From the NCBI GenBank assembly GCA_036785705.1, contig JAWUZG010000018.1, positions 7,475,501 to 7,539,500 on the forward strand: a stretch of DNA of 64,000 nucleotides, given 5' to 3'. The position numbers were made by a program, and so were the translations under genes. Under the pieces are notes generated by a model, which saw nothing but the letters and a program-made list of their open reading frames with translations, did not search any database and was not told the DNA's origin. The DNA comes from Acanthornis magna. Its lineage: Eukaryota; Chordata; Aves; Passeriformes; Acanthizidae. Of the stretch, positions 47,880 through 59,429 are shown one piece after another (the stretch's first letter is position 1; each line of letters begins with the position of its first letter).

Positions 47880-50800
47880 GTCTTTTCTGCAAGAGCAAGC
47901 TGTAAGAAAGCAGCATGTATGTCTCCCATCAGTGGTTTGGACACACATCCCCTAAACAACACACATGTCTCTGATTTTATTGCAGGACTGTTTATACCAT
48001 CAAATGTTCATATTTGTCCCCATCACCAAGCCACAACAGAGACAGCTTTGCATGTCACACCTGCCATATGCCATGGATGCCTCCCTAAGGTGATCAAATG
48101 CAAACGGAGCACACCTCTCTCATTCAGGCACTTTTCAGTCCACAGGAACCCCTGATCATACAGAAATTTCTGTGTGATCACCTGGCCCCAGCAGGCAGTG
48201 GGGTGGCTGCAGTTTGTCAGACTATCATTCTTCACTGTAGGACATGATCGTGTAAAACTGTGCTGAGAAGAAAACATTTTTAACATTTAATCACTCCCTG
48301 CCTAAGTATGAGGCCTTCAGGAAAGAAGACAGTAAGGAATCAAGTACCTACCCCCCAGGTCATCTCTGCCCTAATGATTTTGAATTCTTCACAAAGAGTT
48401 TTGCAGAACTCAAATGTAAACATCAAATTGTTTGTTAATAAGTTTGTCATCACAAAGACAATGACTGGAAAATCCTCAAGGGAAGTAACTTCCCAGTTTG
48501 AATTAGACATCCTTGTCATTGGATGTTAGTGGCAGAGGAAGAGAGAGTCAGAAAGAAGGTTTGGGAATGAGAAGGTAGTCAGTCTTTAAAAGCCTATGCA
48601 GGGTTCTCTTACAGGAGAAGAACAAAGTGATCCTAACAGAAGACAGCTAGCCACCAACCTAGTTAGAGAAGAGGAAAAGAGTGGCATTCATTATCTTTGT
48701 ACAATGCAAATGTCACCAAGACTTTTTGAGTGTTTGTTAAAGTATATAGATTTTAGTCTATTAAGTTTCTTTGTTCTGCATGTTTTGTCCCCCAGTTATG
48801 AATTGCATATCAGTAGATTTTTTCTCATCTGTAAACATCAAGGTCACCCTGAGGACAAGCCTAGATGGTCTATAAGATGTAAATTTTCTTTGGCTAAGAG
48901 AATACTTGTGGCTGGGTCATGTGATACTGCCCTTGCCTTTTATTTGGAAATGTTCAGATTAGAGAGCAATGGCCTTAAAAACTCACAATACTCTGCAAAA
49001 CAGTCCAGCTGTCTATCAATCATTCAATTCCCTCCACAGCTCACTGTGGTGATTATGAAAAGGACAGTAGTTCCTGGGGTGACCTTCAAGTAGGAGTTTC
49101 AAAATAAGTCTTTTCATAGAATGTTTGTAAGGAATCAGTATGTTTTTTCTAAAATGTTCTTCTTCATAAAAAGGTTCTGCTTCTTTATAATACATCCTCA
49201 CAATTGTATATGCACAAGTACATTATATGCATGGCTACATGAGTGGGCTGACATTTCTAACCCTCTTAAATATGAATCTATGTATTTCTTTGGAAGCGTG
49301 TCAAGGTCTGTATGATGAAAGGCAGATCCAAATCCACAAACTATTTATACAAGGACAAGCTGAACAACTGTGGTCAAATAAAATATAAAGAAAATATCAC
49401 AGCTAGAAATCATTTCTGAGAAATAAATCATGGAACTGGAAGAAAGTTTAAATGCTTTGGTTTTATTGACCAGCTCCATAATATGAAATGTTTCAACACA
49501 CTCCTAAAACTGACCCTTCACAATGGGGGTAGAACACACTGATTTACATATTTTGGATCTAGGTTGGCTTTATGTTTCCAAATATGCTTTCCCAACCTCA
49601 TATGATTCCCTGTTGTAAAACATTAAGCCAGTGGAAGCAAAAAGAAAAATAGATTATGAATCAGAGTTCACATTTTGGACATTGAGTAATGGTGATTAAA
49701 CTTATCTACACTCAGTCACTGCCTTAAGAAATAGTATTTCAAATGCCATTCAAACTTTTTTTGGAGCTGCTTGCAAAAGTCAGGGGAAAGACTACAGCTT
49801 TTAACTGCAAGGGTAAACACAGGCTTTAGAATTTAGGAAAGATTGTCATGAATCTAATCAGGCATCTGCAGATCTGATCACTTCAGATGTATTGACTGGG
49901 CTTTAGATGCCTTCTTGCACATTCCTTGCCAACAGACGTCACTAACTTTCTTGCTCAAAGCTCCCAAATTTCTACATAATACCCAAAAGCTAGCATTTCT
50001 TACCTGCTTTCTAGTTTGGTAGACACTAAATATAACCTTGATGAAGTTTAGAGTGCCAAATTCCTTCATTTAACACAGCTGAAGACAGTCACTAGGCTGT
50101 TCTTTAGAAGCAAAAAGGTAAAACTACTGTTATTTGTACCTTAAACATAAGCATAGATCAAAAGGCAATGCAAAGGTTTTTTCAAGCGTGTATGTGGGAG
50201 AAATAACATAATATGTATACACATTGAAATGTGTGAGACTTCCAGACTGGCCAAGGAGGATGAGAGAAAAGGCAGGAAGAATACACCAGATGTAACCACA
50301 GAAGTAATGTAAAAATATGAGAGTACCTTTTAGCCAGAGGCCAGATTAGAGAGGTTTGGAGCTATCTGTGAAGAATTTGTCTCCTCTTTGATTTTTTCTG
50401 TGCTTAAGGAAACAGGACTTTGTGCATTGTAAATGAGTAGGATTGCACCAGAGATGCCAGACTCAATTATCACTTCCCCTAATGAAAACAGTTCATGAAG
50501 CTCCGTACTTTGATTAACTGTTCTGTTCAAAAAACAGTTATAATACTGATGTTAACCTGATGCTATGTTGATTCTTCATTCAGAAGAGGAATTACAAATA
50601 ATATTGTGGGGCAAATGGATATACTAAAAACAACAGGGTCAAAATGGTGTCTGTACACTACACTACAAGTTTGACAACATATAAGGCACCTGCCTTGTGA
50701 TTTTTAATTTTTTTTGTAAATGTGAATTTGCACAGCATTTAAATCATGTTATATGAGGAAATTAAATGGAGCTTATGATTTCAGCAAAAGACTGCTTGAA

Positions 50801-52950
50801 TTTTCTCTCCACACAGAAGTAAAATTTTTTGCTAATCTGTGAACTAATGTATCTGAACTGAGCTCAGCTGTGGAAACTTGACAACTGTAAAGACTAGAAG
50901 GCATTTTCCAGTTGCTGGGGTGGTCTGCTACTGGCATCACTGATGATCAATGGATTGGAGTATGTGTCTACCAAAGAAGGAGATAGTGATGCATTGTTTG
51001 TATTTCTACAGAGAATCACTCTGTAGCTAACCAAGATCACAGGCGCCTGCAATAATAAACAAGATTCTATCAGTTTGAGGTAAGAGGCAATCTTCACGCT
51101 CACCACAGAAATTGTTGTCCTCTAGAGCTAGGATTTTATACTTGGAAGAAGAAAAAAGCCATAAATTAACCACTAAATGGAATATGTTGCTGCTCATAAA
51201 ACTCTATATGTCAATATAATTGTTCCACCTGCAAATAAATAATAAAGTCGATTTTTTTAATAGTTATATATATAACTGCCATATATAACCACAGAGTAGG
51301 CATGGTTTGGAACTTGACACTGTCTTGGCTGGACCTCAGCACAGCCTCCAACCTAAGTCTCTTGGAGACATTTTTAATACTCAAAGACACTTTCTGTAAC
51401 AATAGCTTCAGAAAACAATAAAAGTAGAATGATTAGCATTCTGAGGTAATATGTTACTACATACCCCCACAGTCCCAACCTTACTTTTGGCCATTAATTT
51501 TAGCAAATATTTTTTAAAAACAGAACTATGCCTCTTGCAACTGATTAACATGTTTGTTGATAATGAATAACTAAACCCACAAGTAGACTCCCATTTAACA
51601 AATGGTAACTGCAGACACCCAATAATGTTATTCTTTTTGTAATTTAAATGAGAATCTCAAGAGAAATTCAGCTGATTTCCGAGACTTGGGTCTTGGAAAT
51701 TCCATTGAACTGGTCAGGTTTCTTAAAAGATGATGCCAGGGAAAGCATAAATCATATGTTTGACATCAGTTTTTGCTGTAAAATGTACTTAAGAATCATT
51801 GAATAAATGTTAGTGAAAAAGGATGAGCAGCCAGGTAGCAATGGGTTACACAGTGTTGCACAAGATCTGCCAGAAGGCAACATTTCCTGACATTCTACAA
51901 GTGAAAGTAACAAGGCTGAAATCTGGAGCAGAAATGAGAAAAAAATTCATGCCATGTACTCAAACTGCACTGTGATTAGTAGGAACCTCTTTCTCATCAC
52001 TAATTTTGTTAGTTTAGCAAATATCTAGTCATTAATATTAGAGTGAGTAAATTATTGATGTAGTAACAAGATAAAGAGAATAAAATATTTAACACCTGCT
52101 CCTAATAAATCTCTGGAATGTCACATTCAAAGGACCGGTAGAACAGAATAAAGTCTCTATTTCACTTTGCAAACAGAAGTTGGGGGGGAAAAGCAACACA
52201 GAGGGAAAAAAATGTACTTTAATTCTCATGGTCATATCAACATGCTTGTTCAGACCACAGCTCCCAACAATTTTGTATTTCAGCTGCATGTCTTCGACTT
52301 CAGGAGATAAGGTGCCAGGATTTCAAGTTAAACAGCAAGAGTATTGAAAAAGAGATTTTCGGCAGGACTCTGAATTATTGATGCTCTGTGAATATCTGTT
52401 GCAAAGCCTTCACTTAAAATGGACGTAGGTGTTAGGCTGATAGGGACCTTCACTTATGGGGATTAACTCCATTAAGCATTATCTTAATTCTTAAATAGAG
52501 TTAATAAACTATTCACAAATAAAATTAGATACCAAAGAAGGAGATTCATTGCACCTTACAGCTAATACCAGTAGAAAATTATACATGTGGGGTGTGAAAT
52601 TCTCAACTTACTTTAAGCAGGAAGTTTTTGACCTAGGTGTTTTAGCATTTAAAATACATTTATCACTACAATTCTCCATGAACTAAAGCAAAACATTAAT
52701 GCCTGAGAGGCACCTGTGGCTTGCAGTTGATAGGCCTGATATTTTTGCCCAGATGTGCTCAAACTCATCGAAAATGAGGTAACTCTGGTCTGAAAGCTGT
52801 GAATCTGCTTCAGTGCTGTGGTGTACCTAATTAACAGACCCTAGAAATAAAAAAAGTAAAGATCATTCTTCCTTTAATAGCTTTGAATTGGATAGATTCA
52901 GTAAAGGAGCACAGACAGAGTTAGGCTGGAAGCTCAGGTTCATCAAACGA
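47880..52950. other. Non-coding, one unrecognised 165-codon frame
   Basis: The plus frame at 48596-49093 (165 codons) begins MQGSLTGEEQSDPNRRQLAT. It has no recognisable domain and no paired splice sites. Given the number of frames examined, one of this length is not surprising. The rest is AT-rich with a 16-bp AT palindrome, AGTTATATATATAACT, near 51,263. Confidence 0.5.
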
Positions 52951-52959
52951 TGGCCAAGT

Positions 52960-53375
52960 ATGGTAGGGTGTGTCAGGAAGAGCACTGCCAGCAGGTCATG
53001 GGAGAGGATCCTGCCCCTCTACTCAGACCTGCTAAGGCCTCATCTGCGCGTGCTGTGCCCAGTCCTGGGCTCCTCAGCACCAGAGACATGGAGCTCCTGG
53101 AGCAGGTGCAGTGGAGAGCGGCAAAGACGATTAGAGGATCTCTTGAAGTAGTGTGATAAACGTGATTAGAACATTTCTCTTGAGAGCGAAGGCTGAGGGA
53201 GCTGTGTGTGTTCAGCCTCGAGAAGAGACAACTCCATCATGAGAGGAACCTTATCAATGAACCCTCTGAACACAGTCCTGTGCCATGTGCTCTAGGGTGG
53301 CCCTGCCTGAGCAGGGAGATGATCCACTGTGATCCCTTCCAGCCTGATCCATCCTGGGATTCCGTGATTCTGTGC
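52960..53375 (+). mobile_element. CR1 LINE copy 1 of a mosaic, internally deleted
   Basis: From about 52,960 the sequence follows the CR1 ORF2 C-terminal region: one frame reads SWERILPLYSDLLRPHL, and a different frame continues ELLEQVQWRAAKTIRG, so a frameshift lies between about 53,050 and 53,085. After GAAGAGACAACTCCATCATG near 53,240 the sequence jumps to a CR1 3' tail, from about 53,270 (CCTGTGCCATGTGCTCTAGG) to a CCGTGATTCTGTG terminus near 53,373. A few hundred bases expected in between are missing. The copy is inactive. Confidence 0.85.
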
Positions 53376-53377
53376 GG

Positions 53378-53695
53378 ATGACTGCACACTGGAGCAGATG
53401 GTCCAGAGACCGTGTGGAGTCTCTCACTGGAGACAGTCACAACCTGTCTAAACACCATCAGGTTAGGTTTAAAGTAGGTATTAGGAAGAAATTTTTCAGT
53501 GTGAGGGTGGTGAGGCACTGGAAGAGGTTGCCCAGGGACACTGTGGGTGTCCCATCCCTGGAAATGTTAGACCAGGCTGGATGGGGCTTTAAGCAACCTG
53601 GTCTAGTGGAAGGTGCTCCTGCTTGTGTCATGGGGGGTTGATCTTCAAGGTCCCTTCCAAACCAAACCATTCCATGATTCTCAGATCCCAGAATC
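53378..53695 (+). mobile_element. CR1 LINE copy 2 of a mosaic
   Basis: From about 53,455 a second CR1 3' region begins: the frame reads VGIRKKFFSVRVVRHWKRLP (ORF2 C-terminus), continues through PSLEMLDQAG and ends with GGTCCCTTCCAAACCAAACC and CATTCCATGATTCTCAGATC. The stretch 53,385-53,455 (CACTGGAGCAGATGGTCCAG onward) also looks like CR1 but belongs to the part missing from copy 1. The arrangement is either two insertions head to tail or a rearranged element. Confidence 0.85.
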
Positions 53696-53699
53696 ACAT

Positions 53700-56600
53700 G
53701 CCCTTAACTTAGACACTTGAGACATGATGCAATGTAGTCGTTATTGATAAGAAAGAAATCAGCAGAAGAGTGGGGCCAAGGATAGCTGAAGCAGATGATA
53801 AGACAAGAAACTATCCTTCTCTAAACAAAATTTCATGGCCAATATGAGATGTTTCTACAAATAGATCATGTCAGAAAATAATTTGTCCATAACACTTGAT
53901 ATTGTAAAGGTTTTCTCTAGCTCTGTCTTGTGCAGACATCTAAGGAATTAAATTCCTTTCCCACGAGCAATCTGTCTACATTGTGATTCCCAGCACAATG
54001 GCCAGATAGACACAGCAAACAAAGAGGATTTAAAACAATGATTCAGATTTTTCCTGCCTCCCAAACAAAAAAATATTAAGAAGCTGCTCCTGCAGAGGAC
54101 TAGTAAGAGATTATGAGTCTTTCTTGCCTTTTCTACTGTAATAATGACCATAGTAATTACTGTTTGGTGCACGTGAAACAGGGACGGCTGTGAAGAGGGA
54201 AAACTTTCCTCACATAAAACTTTTCTTGCAGGAATAGTCTAACCTATAATAGCTTGGAGAGAATCAAAAGCAAACTGACATTAGGTTAGCTTTTTCTTTG
54301 ACTACAGACTTTTCAAGAATGACAAATTTTGAAAGAAATTATGGGTTTACCACAGTCTTGACAAGATTCTGCTGCAGGGTTCATTTGTGGGGTGAGCCAT
54401 GGGGAAGTGGTGAAGGTAGGGATGGCAGTGAAGGTCCAGTTCATCGGCACACTCAGTTGAAGCTCAAAGGAAGAGACAAATTTAACCTCTATTGCAGGCA
54501 CTGAAAATTCCGGCTTTTCTAAGTTTGTGGGTGAGAGAAACTTTTACAAACAGACCATACGCTGTCAAACAAAGGGTGTCTTACCCAAAACTTTTCTTCA
54601 CAGATTTTCCACAAGAAGAATATTTGTTCACTAAGGGATTTTTTGTTGCAGAAAGAAGACAGCTATTTCAAAAGTTTGGTCACTACTGTTGAAAATGCAG
54701 GATATCTGCTTTTCTGCACATCTGCTTTCTGCCAGGGAGCCAAGGCTGCTGCTGACCAAGTGGGTGTGGTGTAGAATCATGACTTGCAGTGGTAGTAGCT
54801 TGAAAGCTTTATGTAGCCACATTAGCAATATTAGCCACATTAGCAATATTAGCCACTTTGCTACCTATGTCAGTAGTGATTTTTCCCAGAAAATCTATTT
54901 CCTTTCTAACTTTATGTTACACTGCTTTCAGCCAGCAGGCTAACTCAACAAGAGCTACGTGAGGACAAATGGAGGAGAAGATGGAGACAGTGTCCTGTCC
55001 CTGGAACAGGTTCAGTGCAGAGCATGCACTGAGAAAACTGACTCCATCACTTTCACCCATCATATTTCATTACACTCCCATACAGCATTGAATTGAAATG
55101 AGGAGATATTAGGAATAAACCCTTTGTAGTCTTCAGTTGGTAAATGCAACTTGTGCAAGTTCATTCCCCAAGAAAGCAATTCGAGTTCAGCTACTAGAAA
55201 TCTAACTCTGATGGAAACAGCACATTAAGTTCTCCAGGGGTAATGGATGTGTAAATAGAATATAGTTCTTCCCATAGCTGATACATTTGGATTTAAAACA
55301 GAAGGTTAGGCTTGCCTGAGCACATAGTTCAAACACTCCAGGAAAAAAACACTCAAGTCCCAAGACAAAGCAGACAAGTATGGGTTTACGGTCCTGGTAG
55401 AATTTTTTTTAAATTACCAGAATGTTATCAGTTAAATAACAGCAGCTGGCATAATGAAGATAAGGTAGGAAATCTGTGTTTCTCAAAACTCATGCTTTGG
55501 ACAAAAATTTGGATTAGTTCTCAATCCAGACAAAAAAAAATATTAAAACTACAAAAAAAAAATACAGAGGCCAAATATATATTTGTAACTGAAAGGCCAA
55601 TAAATAAGGAACAGTTTTAAAACCACTTATTCACACTGCTGAGATCTTACAGGAACTAGACTTAAATATATAAATAACCGTTAATAAATCTTTTCAAATG
55701 GTTTTGTTCTTAGGGCTGGATACTTATATATCTCTTTAATCTACAACTTGATTGATGTCTTTAAGTATTTTAGAAATAAACATGACCATGGAAATGTATT
55801 TAAAATGTGGTTTACTGTGAATGGCCTCTAAAGTTGAGTGTATTAGCAGCTCCCTGAAATCTCTTCCATCTCCCTCTGAACTGCAGGACCTTACTGCATC
55901 TCCCTGCGCTGCCAATAGAAATGTTAGCAGAATCAAACCCTTAACAAATGTATGTCAACATGGCAATAATAGATTCCAGTCCTGCACAGACCTGTGTGTG
56001 TGCTTAATATCAAGCACATGAGTAACTCCAGGCTAGAACCTGAGCATACAAAAGAGCACAGTCCAATCCATTGAACCCCTGTGTACTCTTTGACAGGTAT
56101 TCCTTTGCTTGTCACCTCCACTCCAGCCCTCAGAATACAAGTTTCCCTTTTATTACTTTCCTAAGCATAGATTTTTACCATTATTTAGTGTTTTTAAGGT
56201 CTCAGAAGAAATAGAATTTCTAAACCCATTAAAATATATTACACAAATGTAAAAATTATCAAGAATTCAAGATTTTGTTTAAAGAAATTAATAAATATGT
56301 ACCCTGATCTTCTATGTTAAGTATGTAACACACAAAACAATTTAAGGAAACAAAACCAAAGCAAAGCAATATAAATAAGCCATTTTTAGGTTACAAAATC
56401 CAGTAGAAATTCTGTGAACTTTGGGATGATTTATGAAAACATCCTAAGTAGGGCTAAAATCTCATCATGAATTCACCTTGCTCTTCTTTGGCATGCTTTT
56501 GGCATATGTCTCCTAGGTGGTTTAAGAGTGGGTAATTGTATTCAACATCTGAGGTTCTTTGTTGAGCACCTTGGGGTAAGCTGGGAACGGTTTTGGTTTT

Positions 56601-57735
56601 TACTTCCTGGCTTCTTTGGGCTTGTCAATAGTTTGTCGGGGTGCTTGGGGTTTCGTTCTCCATCTAGGAATAGAATGCTGCACTGACTGAAGCCAGAGAA
56701 AACATTAAGTCTTTAAACAGACAGTTTTCCCATGTTATAGAAGTATTTGCAAAGAATTTTGAGCTATGTAGAAATGGTTGCATAGACTTGAATATAACTT
56801 TCAGTGGGTATCAGGAAAGTATTTTTTAAGTAAAGTGTCTTGGCCTTTTGATTCCCAGCTGCAAAAAAATATTTGTTACATTATTTTTCTATTTTTTTAA
56901 TATTATATGTTGTATAATACCTATTATTTTACTGTTTCATGCCCTATAAACACTGTTTTCAGCCCTGTCTCTTCCTGCAGTAGTAGCCTGTTGTCAAAGT
57001 AAAAATAAACTGTTTTAGAGCATCAAAGAATAAAGCTGGTCTGGATTAGATTGTCAGCATGTAAAAGCCAGCTGACACGAGTGCTCACCTGTCTACAGTC
57101 ACATGTGGCTCCTTCACAGTTAAAGTTTGGATATCAGGTTGTGAAATGCAGTTGTTTCTAAGCAATGTATTGCAAGGTAAGAAACTCCCATTACTTTAAT
57201 TCAGAAATTTACCAACGACATAACATCAATTCAACCCCACGGGTACAATACCTGTGTTCATGGCCATCAGAAGTGACAGCCTTGCATGTGGTGGCACAAC
57301 TTCCCCCATGTGTGGCTCCAGTTTGGATGCTGGTCGTCAGTGGTGTTTGGTGTCTGCCGGGGTTCAAGTGGTTCATTTAGATGAGATCTTAACCTCTTAA
57401 AGATAAGTACACGGTCTGAATGAGCCATAAGAGTCACTGCAATTAGTGAGTTTGAGTGGATGCTTCTGTGTGAAGGATTTTTTTATCCACTATTTGAGTG
57501 ATTATTGCTATTAATTTTTTTTAAAAAATAACCTCAACCAATCAGTCAATCAATCAATGTTCTCAGTGTCAAGCAAAATACCTTGTAGCTTAAAAAGTGA
57601 CTCTAAAACCTCATTCCCAACACTGAAATGTTTTAATAATAAATATCAATTAAAAAAAAATCAGGTTACCCATGCAAATGTGTTTACTGCTGCCCATCTT
57701 AAAAATAACTGCTATAAGAGGCTTTTTTAAAGAGT
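53700..57735. other. Non-coding with a short tandem repeat
   Basis: AT-rich. The 102-codon plus frame at 55312-55620 is lysine- and glutamine-rich and unrecognised. Poly-A runs at about 55,531-55,562 are simple sequence. A CAAT-type short array lies near 57,538-57,560. Confidence 0.55.
54815..54856. repeat. 18-bp tandem repeat, 2.3 copies
   Basis: AGCCACATTAGCAATATT is repeated exactly at 54815-54832 and 54833-54850, followed by AGCCAC. Two units with no mismatch point to a recent or length-variable array. Confidence 0.9.
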
Positions 57736-57739
57736 GATA

Positions 57740-58575
57740 CTTTCTCTGTCCTTTGTTTTCATGGCATGGCCATGGGACTGAGGGCTAGCAGAAGAGCCCT
57801 GTACACATTCAGCTGGCCAGGAATAGGGCTCAGCAGCTCCCCAGATCCGCAAGCCACATCTGGCCATTTGGCAGGAGTGGCCAGGAGGCGATAACTGACC
57901 AGCTGTCCCCAGATAAGGGACAGACATTTGCATCCCAGGACATAGACTGGCTGATACTCGGTGAAACTGGGCAGTCTGAACTGCTGTAACCCATTTAGCC
58001 ACATATGCAAATGATACATAAATCACTGCAAACAATAACAAGCCTGGAAAAATCCAGGGGCTGGAATAAAACAGTCCTTTCCCTTTCTTGTCCCTCACCT
58101 CCCCACCAGTGCTGGATGAGGCCTCTGCCAGCCCAGCTGTGCTGGCATTCGCTCCCAGGAATGTTTCTGCACTTCCCTGGGTCTCCAGCTGCTCCCTCCT
58201 GCAGCAGATGCCATTCAGCCCTGGTGGGTGCTGCAGAGGGGAGGCAGAGCCATCCCGATCCCGACAGGGTGTGTCACCATTTGGGAACCCCACTGATCTG
58301 TCCCCTCAGAAATCATCCTCAGGACAGGAGGGCTGGGGGAGCACCTGCCACAGCAGCTCTGAGCAGTGCCACATGGGGAGGGCAAGGAGAAGAGCCATGC
58401 AGAGAGAGCTTTCCAGCAAGAAGCCTGACCCTGGTAAGAGATGGGTGTGAGAAGGCCAGGGAGGTGCAGGAAGAACTTCATGAACCTACAGAGCTTTATG
58501 TCCTTCCAAAGAGAAGAGCCGAGCCTGCTGGATCTGTGGACAGCAACACAAAGCACAGGGCTGCCCTCAGCTAAC
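57740..58575. other. GC-richer block with long opposing frames, no supported gene
   Basis: The two longest frames of the window overlap here on opposite strands: minus 57727-58293 (188 codons) and plus 58005-58574 (189 codons). The minus frame contains one hydrophobic run (FPGLLLFAVIYVSFAYVA) that could be read as a membrane segment, but the plus frame is equally open, composition is GC-rich, and neither has a recognised family. The left part holds an octamer ATGCAAAT at 58005-58012 and AACAAT at 58031-58036, and CTGTCCC/GGGACAG flanking a GATA-type AGATAA at 57903-57923. Alternatives are a regulatory element or an old LTR. Confidence 0.35.
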
Positions 58576-58579
58576 CCGA

Positions 58580-59055
58580 GGGGCTGTAATTAGCTCATTT
58601 CTAAAAGCCTCTGTGCCCAAGGGCTGCCCTGGTGAGGGTGGCTGAGAGCTGCTGTGGGCACCCTGGCAGAGGCGGGCGCAGAGTGCCAGAGGTGAGGAGC
58701 TGCTGCAGACACATCCCACATCCTGCAGTGCACAGGGGCTTTGTGTGGGGAACAGAGAGGCGGTCATCTCCCTGCTTCACTGCCAAACACAGTGGCAGTG
58801 AGAGCAGCAAGAAATACTTAGGAGTGTGTAGGAAGTGTGGAATAGCAACGATCTTAGTGCACAATATTCCGTGCCCTTTCACATCCTTCTCCCATGCTGC
58901 TGCTTTCCATGGCAATTCAGGAACGGGATCAGCTTTGCACTGGAGGTAGATGTCTGACGGTAGGCAAGTATAATCATAGTCTTTTATTTCCATGACAATC
59001 CAACAATGAAAAGTTTCCCCGCTGCCTTCTCATGAAATAAAGCAGAGAGACAAAG
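58580..59055. other. Non-coding, GC-richer
   Basis: Continuation of the GC-richer block, with one TAATTA near 58,589. The overlapping frames of 105 and 130 codons on opposite strands are unrecognised. Confidence 0.5.
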
Positions 59056-59059
59056 AGAA

Positions 59060-59420
59060 GTGGTCAGGCAGAGAAGTGAAAGACCCTCTCTGGAGCCAGC
59101 GTCATTTAACAATGATTACTTTGCAGCTCCTTGCCCAGCAGAAATGAGATGGAGGTGCATTAGGGTAAGAAAGTGATTACACTGCCTCCCTTTCAAGCTC
59201 TAGACCGGTGCTGTGACTTGATACGGTTTTTATCAGAGACTGCAATGCTGCATTACCAAGTAAGCAGTAAATTATGTCGAAATCAATTATACTACCCCAA
59301 GCAGAGATTCTGAGTAGAAAATGAATGGGTCTGGGGGTGGAAGGAACAGACACCGCTTATGCATTTTGATTAGATAGCTAGCTATCATCCTCCACGAGAA
59401 AGGAACAGCCAGCAAGTCAG
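59060..59420. promoter_or_regulatory. Candidate conserved non-coding element
   Basis: Contains AACAATGATTACTTTGCAG, AGTGATTACACTGCC, AAATCAATTATACTACC, TTTTGATTAGATAGCTAGCT and GACTTGATACGG. GATTA cores repeat at several points (bicoid/OTX/PITX-type GGATTA variants). The sequence is non-repetitive and without a recognisable frame. It is enhancer-like by texture; conservation was not tested. Confidence 0.3.
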
Positions 59421-59429
59421 GAGATCAGG

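Noticed and set aside
48596..49093. 165-codon plus-strand frame
   Set aside because: No recognisable domain and no splice context; a rough estimate for this composition allows such a frame by chance in 64 kb over six frames.
49560..49615. Possible CR1 terminus around CCCAACCTCATATGATTCCC
   Set aside because: The words preceding it do not follow CR1 order; the similarity is limited to about 20 bases.
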